A stretch of DNA of 64,000 bases. Source: Isoetes taiwanensis (Eukaryota > Streptophyta > Lycopodiopsida > Isoetales > Isoetaceae). The stretch covers positions 10,794,546 to 10,858,545 of the forward strand of contig JAJEKV010000009.1 in the NCBI GenBank assembly GCA_021234155.1. The letters run 5' to 3'. The notes under the pieces are model-generated. The model was given only the letters and a program-made list of their open reading frames with translations, was not told the DNA's origin and made no database searches. Both the position numbers and the translations under genes were made by a program. This document shows, piece after piece, positions 21,601-32,649 of this stretch. Positions within the stretch are counted from its first letter, which is position 1; each line of letters opens with the position of its first letter.

Positions 21601-22523
21601 TGACATTCGTTTGTGGTATTCTTAACCTATTTTCTTGAACTAAATCGAATGTAATTTTTATTCTGTATTCTCATGAATTACATAAGCTTGAAGATTTAAT
21701 TTACACTACAATTTCACTTAGCATACAACTGAAACATTTTTTATTAAGATAACGAAGGAACAACACATTGATGTCACTGAGAATTTTTAGAACTTCTAAA
21801 GACATAAGTTTTTGCCTCCTTTGTAATAACTGATTTGCTCTGGAAATTATAACCGAAGCAATAATTAAAGCAAGCATGCTTACGAAACTCACAATTATTC
21901 CGGTACATAAGATGGAATGTGCTTCAAGAACATAAGGTGGATTTGATCATGGCACTTGTTAACAGTGGAAATTATAAATATCTAGATATATTGCTATAAA
22001 AACCATGAGCATCAGAAGAAAACCACTTGCTTTGTGAGATGCTGAAGAAAAGCAAACAACATTAGATGCTTTAGCAGCACTTCAAAAAAAAATTAACAAA
22101 CATTGGCAATGCCGAAAAATGCACTGCAGAATTCTTATTTGCAAAATTGTGAACATGGGCTTGTTCCAGCATAGCTAGAAAAAGAGAAATATCAACAAGA
22201 GAAAAAGCAAATAAGCTATAGAACTGGCCATGCATTACAATGATTCATCATGTTCAGATTGTACAATTAAGATGGTCTACTCAACTTGTATAGCAATGCT
22301 CTTCATGCGGATTGCATGGTACATTGCATCAGTACTGACCAGTGATTACATGGAGAATTGCAACTCTTTCAGTATCAAAGTAACAGAGCCTCTACAAGCT
22401 TGCATTCGAATGAAATATTGCATGCATGCACCTTGCCTTTCACCACAACGCATAAACTGAAAATGGGACCTGCAAAATAATTGCATTGCAATATTTAGAA
22501 GGTAATACCAAAGGACAAAATAC
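21601..22523. other. AT-rich sequence without a gene
   Basis: No coding motif is seen. It may be the interior of the putative CACTA-like element. Against 52330-53335 it shows ordinary indels (about 30 bp extra in the second copy near 53122) as well as substitutions. Confidence 0.4.
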
Positions 22524-22540
22524 AAAACTCTAATATTTTC

Positions 22541-24177
22541 CCTTTGGAGGGGATGTTTCCATGGGGAGGGTGTGGGATGAGATTTTGCAGGGGTTGCAGA
22601 AACACCTCAATTGGTGGAAGGGTAGCAAGTTGTCCATGGCAGGTAGGATCACTATTGCCAAGTCAGTACTTTGTAGCACTCATGTGTATACAGCATCTGC
22701 GATGTTAGCTCCTGAGGGTAAGATACAGGCTTTGGATAAGATTGTTCGAAAATTTGTGTGGGGCGGGGATGATGAAGGGGCGGTTGTTAAAGTGGCTTGG
22801 TGGAAGTGTCTCCGCCCCCGGGAAGATGGGGCCTTGGCCATTCTGGATTTGGCACTGCATAGTAAGGTGTTGGTCTCCAAGTTTGTTTGGAGCATTATGC
22901 AGGATGGAGCATCTTCTCCTGGTGCGGCGCTGTTGTTGCAGTCTCTTCGCCATTGTGTGGTGTTTGGGAAGCCGTCTGTGCATGTGGAGTTGCCCTGGGC
23001 ACTGTTGTATGGTCTCCGGCCTTTCCCACATGCATCCCCTTTTCTCACGGGGGTGTTGCGGGCTTGGGATCATGTGCGTGTGCTCTTCCAGCTAGATTAT
23101 GCCTCAGTTTATCACCACTCTCCTCCTTTCTTGTGGGTTCATCTACCCCCTGCGCACTTGCCCTTGGCTGCCATCGTGCATGCTCGAACGCAAGCCCGTT
23201 GGAGGCGAGCTGCTGTGCTCACCTTGCAGGATTGCTATTGGGGTGGTCAGCTAGCTTCGTGGGAGTTCTTTCGAGCTCGCTTTCGCCTGAGGGGCAGTGA
23301 CCGGGCTATCTGGGAACAAGTGGCGGGGAGTATTCCGCTACACATACCTATAGTCCCTCAGGATGATGTGGTGGTGCAGGTTTGGAAGGTTCATCCGGAT
23401 GTTGTGTCTTCTTATTTTGTGCGGTCTTGTTACCGGGTGCTGGCTATTCATGACACACTGCCCCCTTCAGGCAAGTGGTCTCTGCAGCTTCCGGGTTCTC
23501 GATGGCGCTCGGTTTGGACGTGGACATGGAGCTCACTTCCCCCACCGAAAGTTAGGGTGCTTCTGTGGCAGGTGGTGCACCGCTATATCAGGGTGAATGC
23601 CCTTGTGAGTCAGTTTAGGCCGGGTGTGAGCCCTCTCTGCTCTTGTTGGGGCCTTCATCGTAAGACTGTGGAGCATTGTCTGGTTTTATGCCCTCACTTG
23701 CAGGCTGCCTGGGATTGGGTTAGGGCTCTGTTTCAGGTGCGATTGACTAGCCAGCAGTTGCTGCTTCATGTATATCCTGGTGCTTGGCCGCTCTTGTGGC
23801 AACAAGCCTTGCATCTGTGCGTGGCTTTGTTGCTGTGGCTGATTTGAAAGCGGTGGCGGTTGTGGATCTTTCAGGGGATTCAGCAGCCTGCAGCCTCTCT
23901 GATTCCTCAACTCAGGTACAAGCTATTTCAAAGCTTTCTGGTGTTCCCGGGATTAGTAGAGCGGAAGTTTGCCATTTGGCGGGACTTCTTGGGTGTTGTA
24001 GATGGTGATGATCGGTTTGTACAACAGTAGAGTTGCAGTTTTTCTGTGAGTTTGTTGTGGAGTGTCGAGGTATCGCTGTCTCTTTGGGGCAGTTCTCCTT
24101 CCTCCTCACTTGCTTTGTAACATTACCATTCTCTTAATATATTGATGACACAGTGCTTCAAAAAAAAAAAAAAAAAA
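22541..24177 (+). mobile_element. 5'-truncated L1-type LINE with poly(A) and 17-bp TSD
   Basis: The body runs from 22541 to an A-run at 24160-24177. The direct repeat AAAACTCTAATATTTTC occurs at 22524-22540 and again at 24174-24190 (As shared with the tail), a typical target-primed insertion signature. The family differs from LINE A-D, which end in TTCTA repeats. Only the last third of ORF2 is present. The duplicate is at 53353-54946 with the same TSD. Confidence 0.93.
22561..24030 (+). pseudogene. L1 ORF2 C-terminal fragment (RT end + zinc-binding RVT domain)
   Basis: The open frame 22561-23847 begins in the RT thumb region (LNWWKGSKLSMAGRITIAKSVL), typical of plant L1-like proteins, and contains the zf-RVT-like domain (WTWSSLPPPKVRVLLWQVVH ... 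CSC..HRKTVEHCLVLCPH). After a TGA at 23845-23847 the same frame continues KRWRLW..QG.QQPAASLIPQLRYK to a TAG at about 24030, so the TGA is a premature stop. The element is 5'-truncated, so the protein cannot work alone. Confidence 0.85.
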
Positions 24178-24190
24178 CTCTAATATTTTC

Positions 24191-24990
24191 GAAACTATGA
24201 AACAGAAATGATTGCAAAAGAATTAACCCTTGCCATTAAAAAATCTGAATCAATAGCTTAAACCAAAATAAGACAAATGTTATCAAGGACCATAGCCAAA
24301 GGCATGTCACTTTTGCCCTAGATATAATATACGGAGTAAATAAACATATCTAGAGCATCATAACTGCTTAACATATCCTCAATGAGTTTTGCAACAATCT
24401 CCTTACACTCTCAAATGCATATTGTAACAAATCTGCATCTGCATCTCCAAATCCTAGAAATGCTCTTAAGTATGCACGTGGACTAGTTTAGAAAACTATT
24501 TTCCAGGGCATGGATATGCTTTTGATGCAGAGGAAGAGGGCTTCTGATGCTTCTGAGGTACCATTTTGTTTAGAAGCTGTGTAAATTTCCTTCTCTACTG
24601 AAATAAGAAGAAATCATGCAAACAAATGATCTTCAAGAAGGATTTGTAAATCGATAGCGTATAATACATGGCCAGAGATGTGTTGGAACACTTGTAGGCC
24701 ACAATGCGGCATTTGTCGCAAGTCGAGTTGGAGGGCAACAAGCAGGTGATAGGGCAGGGCAACTTTGTTGCTGCCAAAATACTCTCGCTACAAGTCCATG
24801 CCTACTTTATTCTAGTCTTGGATTTTATTTATTTTTACCTTTGTTTCCTAAATTTTTGTTATATTTTTGTTAAAGCATACTATTTGCCATAGGCTCGTGC
24901 AAGGTATGGTACCATGACAAGAAACTTGAACTTCGATTCGTTACTACAATAATTTGTAGCTGTGTTATGTATCACTTAATGAAATTTGGA
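24191..24990. other. AT-rich sequence without a gene
   Basis: No coding motif is visible. It aligns with 54964-55740 with ordinary small indels (for example around 24340-24410). Confidence 0.4.
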
Positions 24991-24999
24991 AGAAGGTTT

Positions 25000-25906
25000 A
25001 GTTGTAGTTTCCATACCAGATCCTACTCCAGGAGACAAGTTTTCTACCCCTTCAACGTGCTGCATTGGAACGCCATATCATTTACTTCTAGAAGGTGGTC
25101 GCTATGGGTGATACACGTTTGCCCAACCTTGCTTTGGCCATGGCGATGGGTCCCCAATGCCTGAAAGCCTGCTGGAGGGACAAGCAAGCTCAGTGGTTCT
25201 CACGCTGGGGTGTACGGGCAAACAGATGCGTACATGTAAGGACAAACAAAGATCACAAGGCACTTAAGCTGTACCTAAATACTACTTTCCTTCGCAAGCT
25301 CTGGGATGCAGATGCTCTGACGCACGTTAAGCTGGCACACTATCAGCAGCAAGTCAATCCTAGGCTCACGAGAGGCCCACACCAGTACTTGTACACCCAG
25401 TTGCCCATGAAGAAGCGCAGACTTATAGCTTCCATTCGCACGGGTGCACATCGCCTCCGCATTGAGACAGGACGTTGGGCTCGGGAAGCACGGGAGCAAA
25501 GGCTTTGCCGGTGTTGCCACCAGGGCGCCATTGAGGATGAATGTCATGCCCTCCAGATCTGCCCAGCGTTTGCCCATATTCGAGAGCAGTATGTTCGAAT
25601 ACTAGTGCCTGGACAACCGTCGCATGAGTTATTGAATACGGCATCAGTGGGTTTATTGGGGTCATACCTCCAGGAGGTTATGGATGCACGGACTCAGTTG
25701 TGTCCTCCGGGACGGTATTGAACTGTCCTACACAATTGTACAGCGTGCCAGCATCCTTATTACTGCCAAGGTTTTTCCCTTAAAAACCCTTCGGGGCGGG
25801 GGTTTTTTAATCCTGTCAGTAATACGCTTGCTGCTCTCTTTTTGTTTGGGCCCCATAGGCCAATCGGTCTCCGTGGACGCTAAAAAATCTATTCTATTCT
25901 ATTCTA
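25000..25906 (+). mobile_element. LINE fragment C (3' end of LINE A/B family)
   Basis: This 5'-truncated copy starts near 25000 and ends in TCTATTCTATTCTATTCTA at 25888-25906 after the conserved GGCCAATCGGTCTCCGTGG hairpin. It retains the C-terminal ORF2 region. Start and TSD are not resolved. Confidence 0.85.
25095..25721 (+). CDS. LINE ORF2 C-terminal fragment (208 residues open)
   Basis: This is the best-preserved example of the family C-terminus in the window: GDTRLPNLALAMAMGPQ, LPMKKRRLIASIRTGAHRLR, then C.CC...AIEDECHAL..CPAF, a zinc-binding-like CCHC cluster at the end of LINE ORF2 proteins. Upstream in the same frame AALERHIIYF is followed by TAG, so the frame is closed. It is useful as the reference for judging errors in the other copies. 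Confidence 0.8.
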   Translation: MVAMGDTRLPNLALAMAMGPQCLKACWRDKQAQWFSRWGVRANRCVHVRTNKDHKALKLYLNTTFLRKLWDADALTHVKLAHYQQQVNPRLTRGPHQYLYTQLPMKKRRLIASIRTGAHRLRIETGRWAREAREQRLCRCCHQGAIEDECHALQICPAFAHIREQYVRILVPGQPSHELLNTASVGLLGSYLQEVMDARTQLCPPGRY

Positions 25907-26149
25907 ACACGTACCCAAAAATAGTTTTAAAAATTATTTCCTTGCTACTACATGCAGCGAGATTTTAGATTGTGAATGTGAGATAACTTTGGTTTATAAC
26001 TAACTACAAGCGACATGTTGTTGTTTCTCGACTAAGCACTGCAAAATCAAAATGCAAATTTGGTGAGACTTAAACATTAAACAAATGAGACATTTGTTTG
26101 TGACATTATCCATGTCAACATATATACATATTGTAGCTAAATGTATGAA

Positions 26150-26479
26150 ATTTGATTCCACATGAAACGAGAAATGGATGTTACTTGTTTACGTGTCATT
26201 TATGCTTGCCCAAATGGCACAAATATGGTGGCACTTGTATGACAATTACAAGGCACATATATCTTTGCCATTTGTGCTATTTAAAATGGCAATTTTTAAT
26301 CACACTTAAATGGCATATACATGGCACTATTGTATGTGCCATTTATAAAGTCACAAATGGCACATTATATGGCATCTATAAGTCATAGTTTTTACTTTGC
26401 CAATTAAACTAGTCAAAATGGCAAACTCGTAAGAATGTGCCATTTGTTTATGCCATTTGTACCATTTTTTGTAGTAGTG
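26150..26479 (-). mobile_element. CACTA-like terminus with subterminal ATGGCA/TGCCAT repeats
   Basis: On the minus strand the segment starts CACTACTACAAAAAATGG at 26479. This resembles CACTA superfamily terminal repeats, and it is followed by about a dozen ATGGCA/TGCCAT motifs in both orientations over 300 bp, as in CACTA subterminal regions. The opposite terminus was not found, so the element is incomplete or degraded. The duplicate has the same end at 57172. Confidence 0.5.
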
Positions 26480-28480
26480 ATAATGGCTTTTTGAGACCAA
26501 CCTCTAGGATCTTGGCTGCTAGGGAGATATTTGAAAAATATATTAACTTCAATGTGGAGTGTGTGCCACACAAAATCAGAAGGGATAAAAAGGGAAGAGC
26601 AGTTGTTAAGAAAAGATACTATCATATTGTACTCAAAAGAGTATTTTAAAGGAAGTGAATTCCCTACTTCGAGAATTGGAAATTCTTCCAATATCCCAGC
26701 CTAGCTTTAATAGGCCATGGAAGAAGCATTTCAATCATGTGATTATAGCAACTTCAAACAACTTCGCAAAATGCAATTTGTGTGCTAAGTTGAAGGAGAC
26801 TCTTGATAAGACTATGCAACCAAGTCAAAGGGCTAGGATAAGGGAGCATACGAAGTACCATATGACTGATCAACTATCATGTAGATCATGTTATTGGATG
26901 TGGAGGACCTTATCTGCACTGGAACTTAATAACTATTTATGTATTATACATGACAAGATGGACCAGCAAAAGACTTGTCTTCCACAATTCAAGTACATAC
27001 CAAAGTCATGTAGAAGATCATATCCTTTGCAGATCTCAATGACCGGGGCAATCATGCATGGGCAGTCTCAAACCTACTACGGGCATTTCAGTTTTGGATT
27101 TGTGGAGTGATGGTTCAGATTTTCATATTGGGAGTATCATGAGGTGTTTGAGAAATTATGAAAATGGTTATAATGGTCACCTCCAGGACCCTACAGCTAG
27201 CAAGGTACTGCATAGTGCATTGTTGGATGGAAACCCTAACAATATTGAGAAGTTTAGCAAGGCAAGGTTTAGGAAGCATGGGCCTAGTGAACATGTTGGA
27301 GCTTCAACTTCACGTGCTAGAGCTCAAGATCTACCTAGAAGGTTCCTCTTGCATTGTGCTGGCTAAAATAAGAACACGTGGATGTTTTCTTTCATATCCT
27401 ACTTAACAGCTGTGGATATATTTGAAAGAGTTAATTTGAGGTTCTTGATGCCTAGGCATACCCATGAGGATGTGGATGCATTGTTTGGTAAGTGTAGTTG
27501 TGTAATGAAGTAGCAGACGTGGCCAACTTTCCTAGGCTAATAGAAATCTTGCACGAATGCATTACTCCAAATCCTATAGGATCTCTCTCTAAGAAGTGCA
27601 TGATTAAAGGAGTTTTGTAGATTGTTATGCATTGGATCTTGAAGGTCATTCTAGACCTCATCAATTCACTTTTTGGTTGAGAAATGGGATTCCAATCTTT
27701 CAATGGAAGATGAGACCTTCAGAGAAAGAGTGGAGAGGAGGGGAAGAAATATGGTTATAGAGATGAGAATGGCAAGCCTGTGATACCTCCAGGTCAACCA
27801 AAAGCTCTAAAACCTACTAAAGAAGAGAAGCAATTGGGATTGACTAAGGAAGGAATTCAGGACTATATAAAGTATTGGCAAACCAACCCCGATGACACCA
27901 ATTGTGCATTGGTAGCTTAATGGAAGAAGGTGATTAATTTATTGGGGGAGGGAGATACAACCTCAGAAGAATTGAAAGAAGGGCGGTTGCCTAAAACTAG
28001 GTGGAAGACCTTAGCAAGTGATGAGGAAGTTGATGACACTTGTTAGTAGATTAAGTAAACAATATGCTCCTCCTCCTTCCGACAAACACTATGTTGGTCC
28101 TAAGAACAATAGATCAAATTTTCTAGGCATGGAAGCTTATGAACCTTCTACGGACTAGGAGTGCCACCAATTTGTGAAGGTAAAGCCAACAGATTTAGAG
28201 ATCTATCCAGTGTGGTTGGAATACACCATCTCTGATATTTGCAAAGAAGAAGGTAATATTAACTTCGACCATGCGCGGGTGGAATGGTAGTGTCCAGGGC
28301 ATCAGTTAACCAATGTCTCGGATAAAGATAGATATTTAGATTGTTGGACAAAAAAATGGAGGAGAAATCCTAGTTGATCCTGATCCTAGTCCAAAAACTA
28401 TTCCAGGGAGAATTACAATACTTGAGGATCTAAGGAAGAAGGCTATGATATCATTGGGGGTGCTTCAAGAAAAGTGAATA
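26480..28480 (+). pseudogene. Decayed large gene with HTHED-type motif (DUF7869-like)
   Basis: Coding-like blocks include FNRPWKKHFNHVIIATSNNF, CNLC.KLKETLDKTM, Y.MTDQLSCRSCYWMWRTLSA, IIHDKMDQQKTCLP, RFLMPRHTHEDVDALFGK (about 27440-27493) and WKTLASDEEVDDT. The order Cys pair, DKMDQ.KT.LP and HTHEDVDALF is typical of large plant and algal proteins I recall as DUF7869; that name is from memory. Their function is unknown and they are often transposon-associated. Stops and frameshifts are frequent, so it is not functional. The second copy also lost the HTHED motif by a small deletion. Confidence 0.55.
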
Positions 28481-28894
28481 TCTATGTAAATTTTCTTCAT
28501 CATGTTTTTATATAGTGCTATATTATGAAATATTGACTATTTTGTAGATAATATGATATTACGTTTCCATACTTTTGGAGTGAAATGTATGAATTTGAAT
28601 ATGCTACTAAAAACATGCAATATGAAATTTGTCCCAAAATTAAGCCATAGTCCCACTTTAATTGAATGATGGTTCAAAGATCAAAAAATTTTGAAGGCGT
28701 AACTTCTCTGAGAACAGAAGAGGATATGAGGTCGATGCTTTCTTAAATAAGTCTATCAGGTTTGGTTTATATTATTTTAAAATGTTTGGAGCATCGTCTA
28801 ATGTTGATGTGAAGCTTGGTATCTAGAACTCATTTTAGCAGATGTTGAAACCATTTTATGCGGATAAGATGCCTTAAAGTTATGAATCTGTTTT

Positions 28895-28919
28895 AAGCAC
28901 AGTTTCATTATATATGGAC
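28895..28919 (+). repeat. Left terminal inverted repeat of the 4.84-kb element
   Basis: AAGCACAGTTTCATTAT starts immediately after TTTT. It is followed by a small hairpin, GGACTT...AAGTCC. Confidence 0.7.
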
Positions 28920-29101
28920 TTTTCGTAAGTCCATAAATATCTCAAATGCTCGTTATCGCATAGAATAAAGGGTTAATAGTACAACGGAAGGGGGTATAAT
29001 AAAATAAAATGCAAGACTTGTATTAAAAATTAAATGATTGAATAATGTTTACACATGGATGGAGAATAAAATGTTATAACAAAATGTACATTGTTGCAGC
29101 T

Positions 29102-30610
29102 CGAAATTTGGCAGGCGCCCAATTTCGAGTAACTTCTTAGACTAAGTAGTCGAATATGTAACAAGCATACTATCAAAGGGCCAGGTTGCTCTTCGGCTGA
29201 CAAAGCTTTTCCATGTTCTTTAAACTATGGTTGACTACTACAATTAGAAAATAGAATACTTTGTAGATTAAAATAGAATGAAACAACATTAAGACGTTAA
29301 AAATGTACATGGATTTCATGTTTTTGAAATGTTCACATAAGGGTATACTAAATAAGATGCCACAACTAAAGGATATATTGTGGGTCTTCGTAGTTTCCTT
29401 CTTTGCAAGATATACATACAAGTCCTTAAAGATGGTCCTAGGATCCAAATCCTGGCTTTCGGCATTTTATTGTCTTTGCTATCAACCCTACATAAAAAGA
29501 ATTTCAGTCAGTCATTTGGCAAAAAGAAGTAAGACTTGTTTTGTCTTTGCCATCGGCCCTACATAATGCCCTGCATAATAAAGGAATTATGTTAGGGCCA
29601 TTTAGCAAAAAAAAAAAAAATGTTTTGTCCTTGCCATCGGCCCTAGGTAATGCCATGCATATGTTAGGGCCATTTAGCGAAAAAAAAATGCAAAATAAAG
29701 GAATGCCTTGAAAATTTTCAGCACTTTAAGCAAGGGGAAATGATATTTTCCTGCAAATTTACATGGCTTACATGGCAGTATAGTGTCTTTTGAAGCCATG
29801 AGCAGGCACAAAAGAAGCAAGAAGGAAAGAAATTGGGCGCCCGCCCAATTTGATGGCAAAGAAGGAATAAGGAGGCGGTTCACATGGAACATTTCTAGAC
29901 AAAGCTGCAAAAGAAATGGCATGCCGCAGTCCATATGGCGGTAAAACTCCTTAACCCATGCTTAGCTTCATCATTGAAATTTGGTAGAAAACTTGGCAAT
30001 AAGCTTTGCCATGGTAGAAACAAGTTAGCTTTGCAATAAGCTTTGCCATGGCAGGAACACTAATTAGCTATGACCAAAGCAAAGGAACTCCTATCATTGC
30101 AATGCTATGCACTATCCAAATATGCACAGCAAAGAAGGAAATAATGAATGCTATGTTTGTCAAGGTAAAGAAATACCCAGGAACCAGCTATTTCAAGGCA
30201 AAATTAAACAGACACAAGGAGAATAGAAGCTAGACTGAATACCTCAGCAAGGCAGATACAACAATTTTATGGCGGGGTTTCAGTGTGCGCTGCCGCTACA
30301 GATATGGAGCTGCTACGGATTCTACATAAATTGGTAGGAACAGAGACTCCAAATTGGGCGCCCGCCCAATTTGGAGATAAAGCGTGACGATCCCACTGCA
30401 GAGAAAATTTTTCACAGAAAGTTTTTCACAGATGGGTCCTTTCTTCTTTCCATGAGGGCAGATGGGTCCTTTCTTCTTTCACAGATTATCTGTGAAAGGA
30501 ACAGAGACTCCAAATTGGGCGCCCGCCCAATTTCGGAGACAGCAAAAACAACTTTCAACTTGCTATATTCCGTAGAAGCAACAAACAAATCGGGCGCCCG
30601 CCCAATTTCA
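29102..30610. repeat. Dispersed palindromes of the AAATTGGGC...GCCCAATTT type
   Basis: Five copies occur at about 29102, 29829, 30350, 30510 and 30587. Their centre is usually GCCC (GGGCGCCCGCCC). The array at 31807-32553 read in reverse has GCCT, so the difference is once more CTG against CCG. Each could form a 9-10-bp stem. Confidence 0.65.
29460..29690 (+). repeat. Three degenerate ~100-bp direct repeats
   Basis: Units share TTGTCTTTGCCATCGGCCCTA, a TAATGCC.TGCATA segment and TTAGGGCCATTTAGCAAAAA. CGGCCCTA and TTAGGGCC within each unit are partly inverted. No coding potential. Confidence 0.55.
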
Positions 30611-30752
30611 TAGAAGAGGATCTATTTGAAGCATCAATAAGTCTTTACAGCTTTGCAACCGGAATGAAGTAAAGTGTGACGATCCCACTGCAGAGAAATT
30701 TTTCACATGAAGTTTTTCACAGATGGGTCCTTTCTTCTTTTCATGAGGGCGA
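30338..30752 (+). repeat. Nested direct repeats around palindromes
   Basis: GGAACAGAGACTCC plus a palindrome occurs at about 30338 and 30498. An 80-bp block with GTGACGATCCCACTGCAGAG and GATGGGTCCTTTCTTC occurs at about 30382 and 30674, with an extra partial copy near 30460. Confidence 0.65.
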
Positions 30753-31394
30753 CCCTGTTCTCTTCTTCCCTCTTTGCTTCACTATTCTGGATTGCTTCAT
30801 TCAAGGCCAAGGTGGAATAGGCTGAAAGCCATTCATGCCCATATCTGGCTGTTGCTCTCAAATAGCTTGGCATGGTATGGAAAGGTTTAATGGTTTAGCA
30901 CAATAGAGGGAGCAACGAAAGTAAGGTAGTGGCGCCCTTCAATGCTGTACATGTTTGGTATGAAAGCTGAAAAATTAAATAAAGCTCAAAAACTTACCTT
31001 TCCATTTTTTAAGAACATTGCCGTAAACAGCAACTCGAACTCGACACAAAACAACATGATGTCAGCGCCTTCAAGGCCTCAATGCTTACCACAAAAAAAA
31101 GCTTCATCCAGGAGAAGAGGAGACAAATAACGTATATAAATGCACATGCATTCTATGGACATGCATGAGAGACATGTGGCACTCTTGTATGAGCATGTAT
31201 ATAATGTATTAATTTAAATAATAATAATGGACAAGACACTTTTTAATAGGGATACTTTTACCAAGTATTTACGTACGTCTTTTATAGGCGGGACCCAATT
31301 GGTCCCACCACAATAAATACTTTTTTAAATGTGTGTGTGGGCAACATTGAAGTCCATTTGAAATTCAAATGTTCACACGTGCCCCAAGTCTGAT

Positions 31395-31429
31395 GGGGGG
31401 AATTTGAATTTGAATTTAAATTTCCCCCC
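31395..31429. repeat. G6/C6 hairpin
   Basis: GGGGGGAATTT at the left pairs with AAATTTCCCCCC at the right (one bulged A) around an AT-rich loop. It lies inside the TIR element between an unremarkable stretch and the palindrome array. Function unknown. Confidence 0.5.
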
Positions 31430-31806
31430 ATAGTCCCATCCCCATCGTTTTGAGCCCATATTGGCTCATCAATCTTGCCTTTCTTTGTCTACCATTGGGG
31501 ACGCTCAAGATGGCGCTATTCTCTCCCAAGGTTAGTGTTTTGAATTCGTTCGTCATATCTTCACATATCTTCACGTTCCAATACTACTTTCACTACATGT
31601 GCAAGGATCTTTCTTTCTTTCTTGTTTTGTTCTGCACTATGTCATATTTAAATCTATGAATGCCATTTTTAGATGTGACATTAAATTTGGAGATGCAAAC
31701 TTTGTATGCCTCATTGAGTCGTGACATGTGAGATCATGGAATATAAACATGCTTTTGAGGCACCCAAACTATACATGAAAATCTTTGTCATGTCAATTGG
31801 CATACT

Positions 31807-32553
31807 GAAATTGGGCAGGCGCCCAATTTGAGTACCATGCCATGAGCCCTTCTTGTCACCGGAGGCACTCAAATTGGGCAGGCGCCCAATTTGAAGTACC
31901 ATGCATGTGTCTTCCCTTGTCACTGGAGCCACTCAAATTGGGCAAGCGCCCACTTTTGAAGTACCATGCATATATCTTCCCTTGTCACCGGAGGCACTCA
32001 AATTGGGCAGGCGCCCAATTTAAAGTACCATCGTGCATGTGTTTTCTTTGTCAATGGAGGCACTCAAACCGGCAAAAGTACCAATTTGAAGTACCATGCA
32101 TCTTACCGGAGGGACTCAAATTGGGCAGGCGCCCAATTTGAAGTACCATCATGCATGTGCTTTCTTTGTTAGTGGAGGCACTCAAATTGGGCAGGCGCCC
32201 AATTTGGAGTACCATCATCTATGTATTTTTCTTGTCAGTGGAGGCACTCAAATTGGGCAGGCGCCCAATTTGAAGTACCATGCATCTAACCAGAGGACTC
32301 AAATTGGGCAGGCGCCCAATTTGAAGTACCATCATGCATGTGTTTTCTTTGTTAGTGGAGGCACTCAAATTGGGCAGGCGCCCAATTTGAAGTACCATCA
32401 TCTATGTATTTTCCTTGTCAGTGGAGGCACTCAAATTGGGCAGGCGCCCAATTTGAAGTACCATGCACCCTGTCACCGGAGGCACTCAAACCATCATGTA
32501 TGTATTTTCCTTGTCAGTGGAGGCACTCAATTGGGTAGGCGCCCAATTTGAAG
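31807..32553 (+). repeat. Palindrome-centred tandem array, about 13 units of 51-66 bp
   Basis: Each unit consists of a palindrome (arms CAAATTGGGC and GCCCAATTTG around AGGC), then GAAGTACCAT, a variable TGCATGTGTTTTCTTTGTCA part and GGAGGCACT. Most units are 64-66 bp; some are 51-55 bp by loss of the variable part, and one lacks the palindrome. Units at 32118-32300 and 32301-32487 form a three-unit higher-order repeat (66+66+51/55). The open frames across the array (repeating GGTQIGQAPNLKYH) are by-products of the periodicity. Confidence 0.88.
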
Positions 32554-32649
32554 TACCATGCATGTGTCTTCCTGTAGGCTCTTTGCCTCTACAAGGTGTT
32601 TTTGTTAGCATGTTCTATTGCAATTCTAGAGTACTTTTAGGTTAATTTT

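Noticed and set aside
21703-21712. CACTACAA as the missing CACTA terminus
   Set aside because: It lacks the AAAAAATGG continuation, and the sequence on its left shares the subterminal motifs, so the position does not fit.
22680-23095. Several overlapping ORFs of 117-122 residues
   Set aside because: They are out-of-frame shadows of the L1 ORF2 fragment.
28889-28898. piggyBac-type TTAA target at the left end
   Set aside because: TTTTAA is present on the left, but the right end is GTGCTTTTTT and the empty site has no TTAA.
32096-32551. 151-residue repetitive protein (GGTQIGQAPNLKYH repeats)
   Set aside because: The frame is a by-product of repeat units with lengths near multiples of three; units of other lengths break it and the reverse strand is equally open.
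31807-32553. CRISPR-like array
   Set aside because: The repeats are palindrome-centred and the intervening parts are variants of one another rather than unique spacers; the context is a plant transposon with no cas genes.
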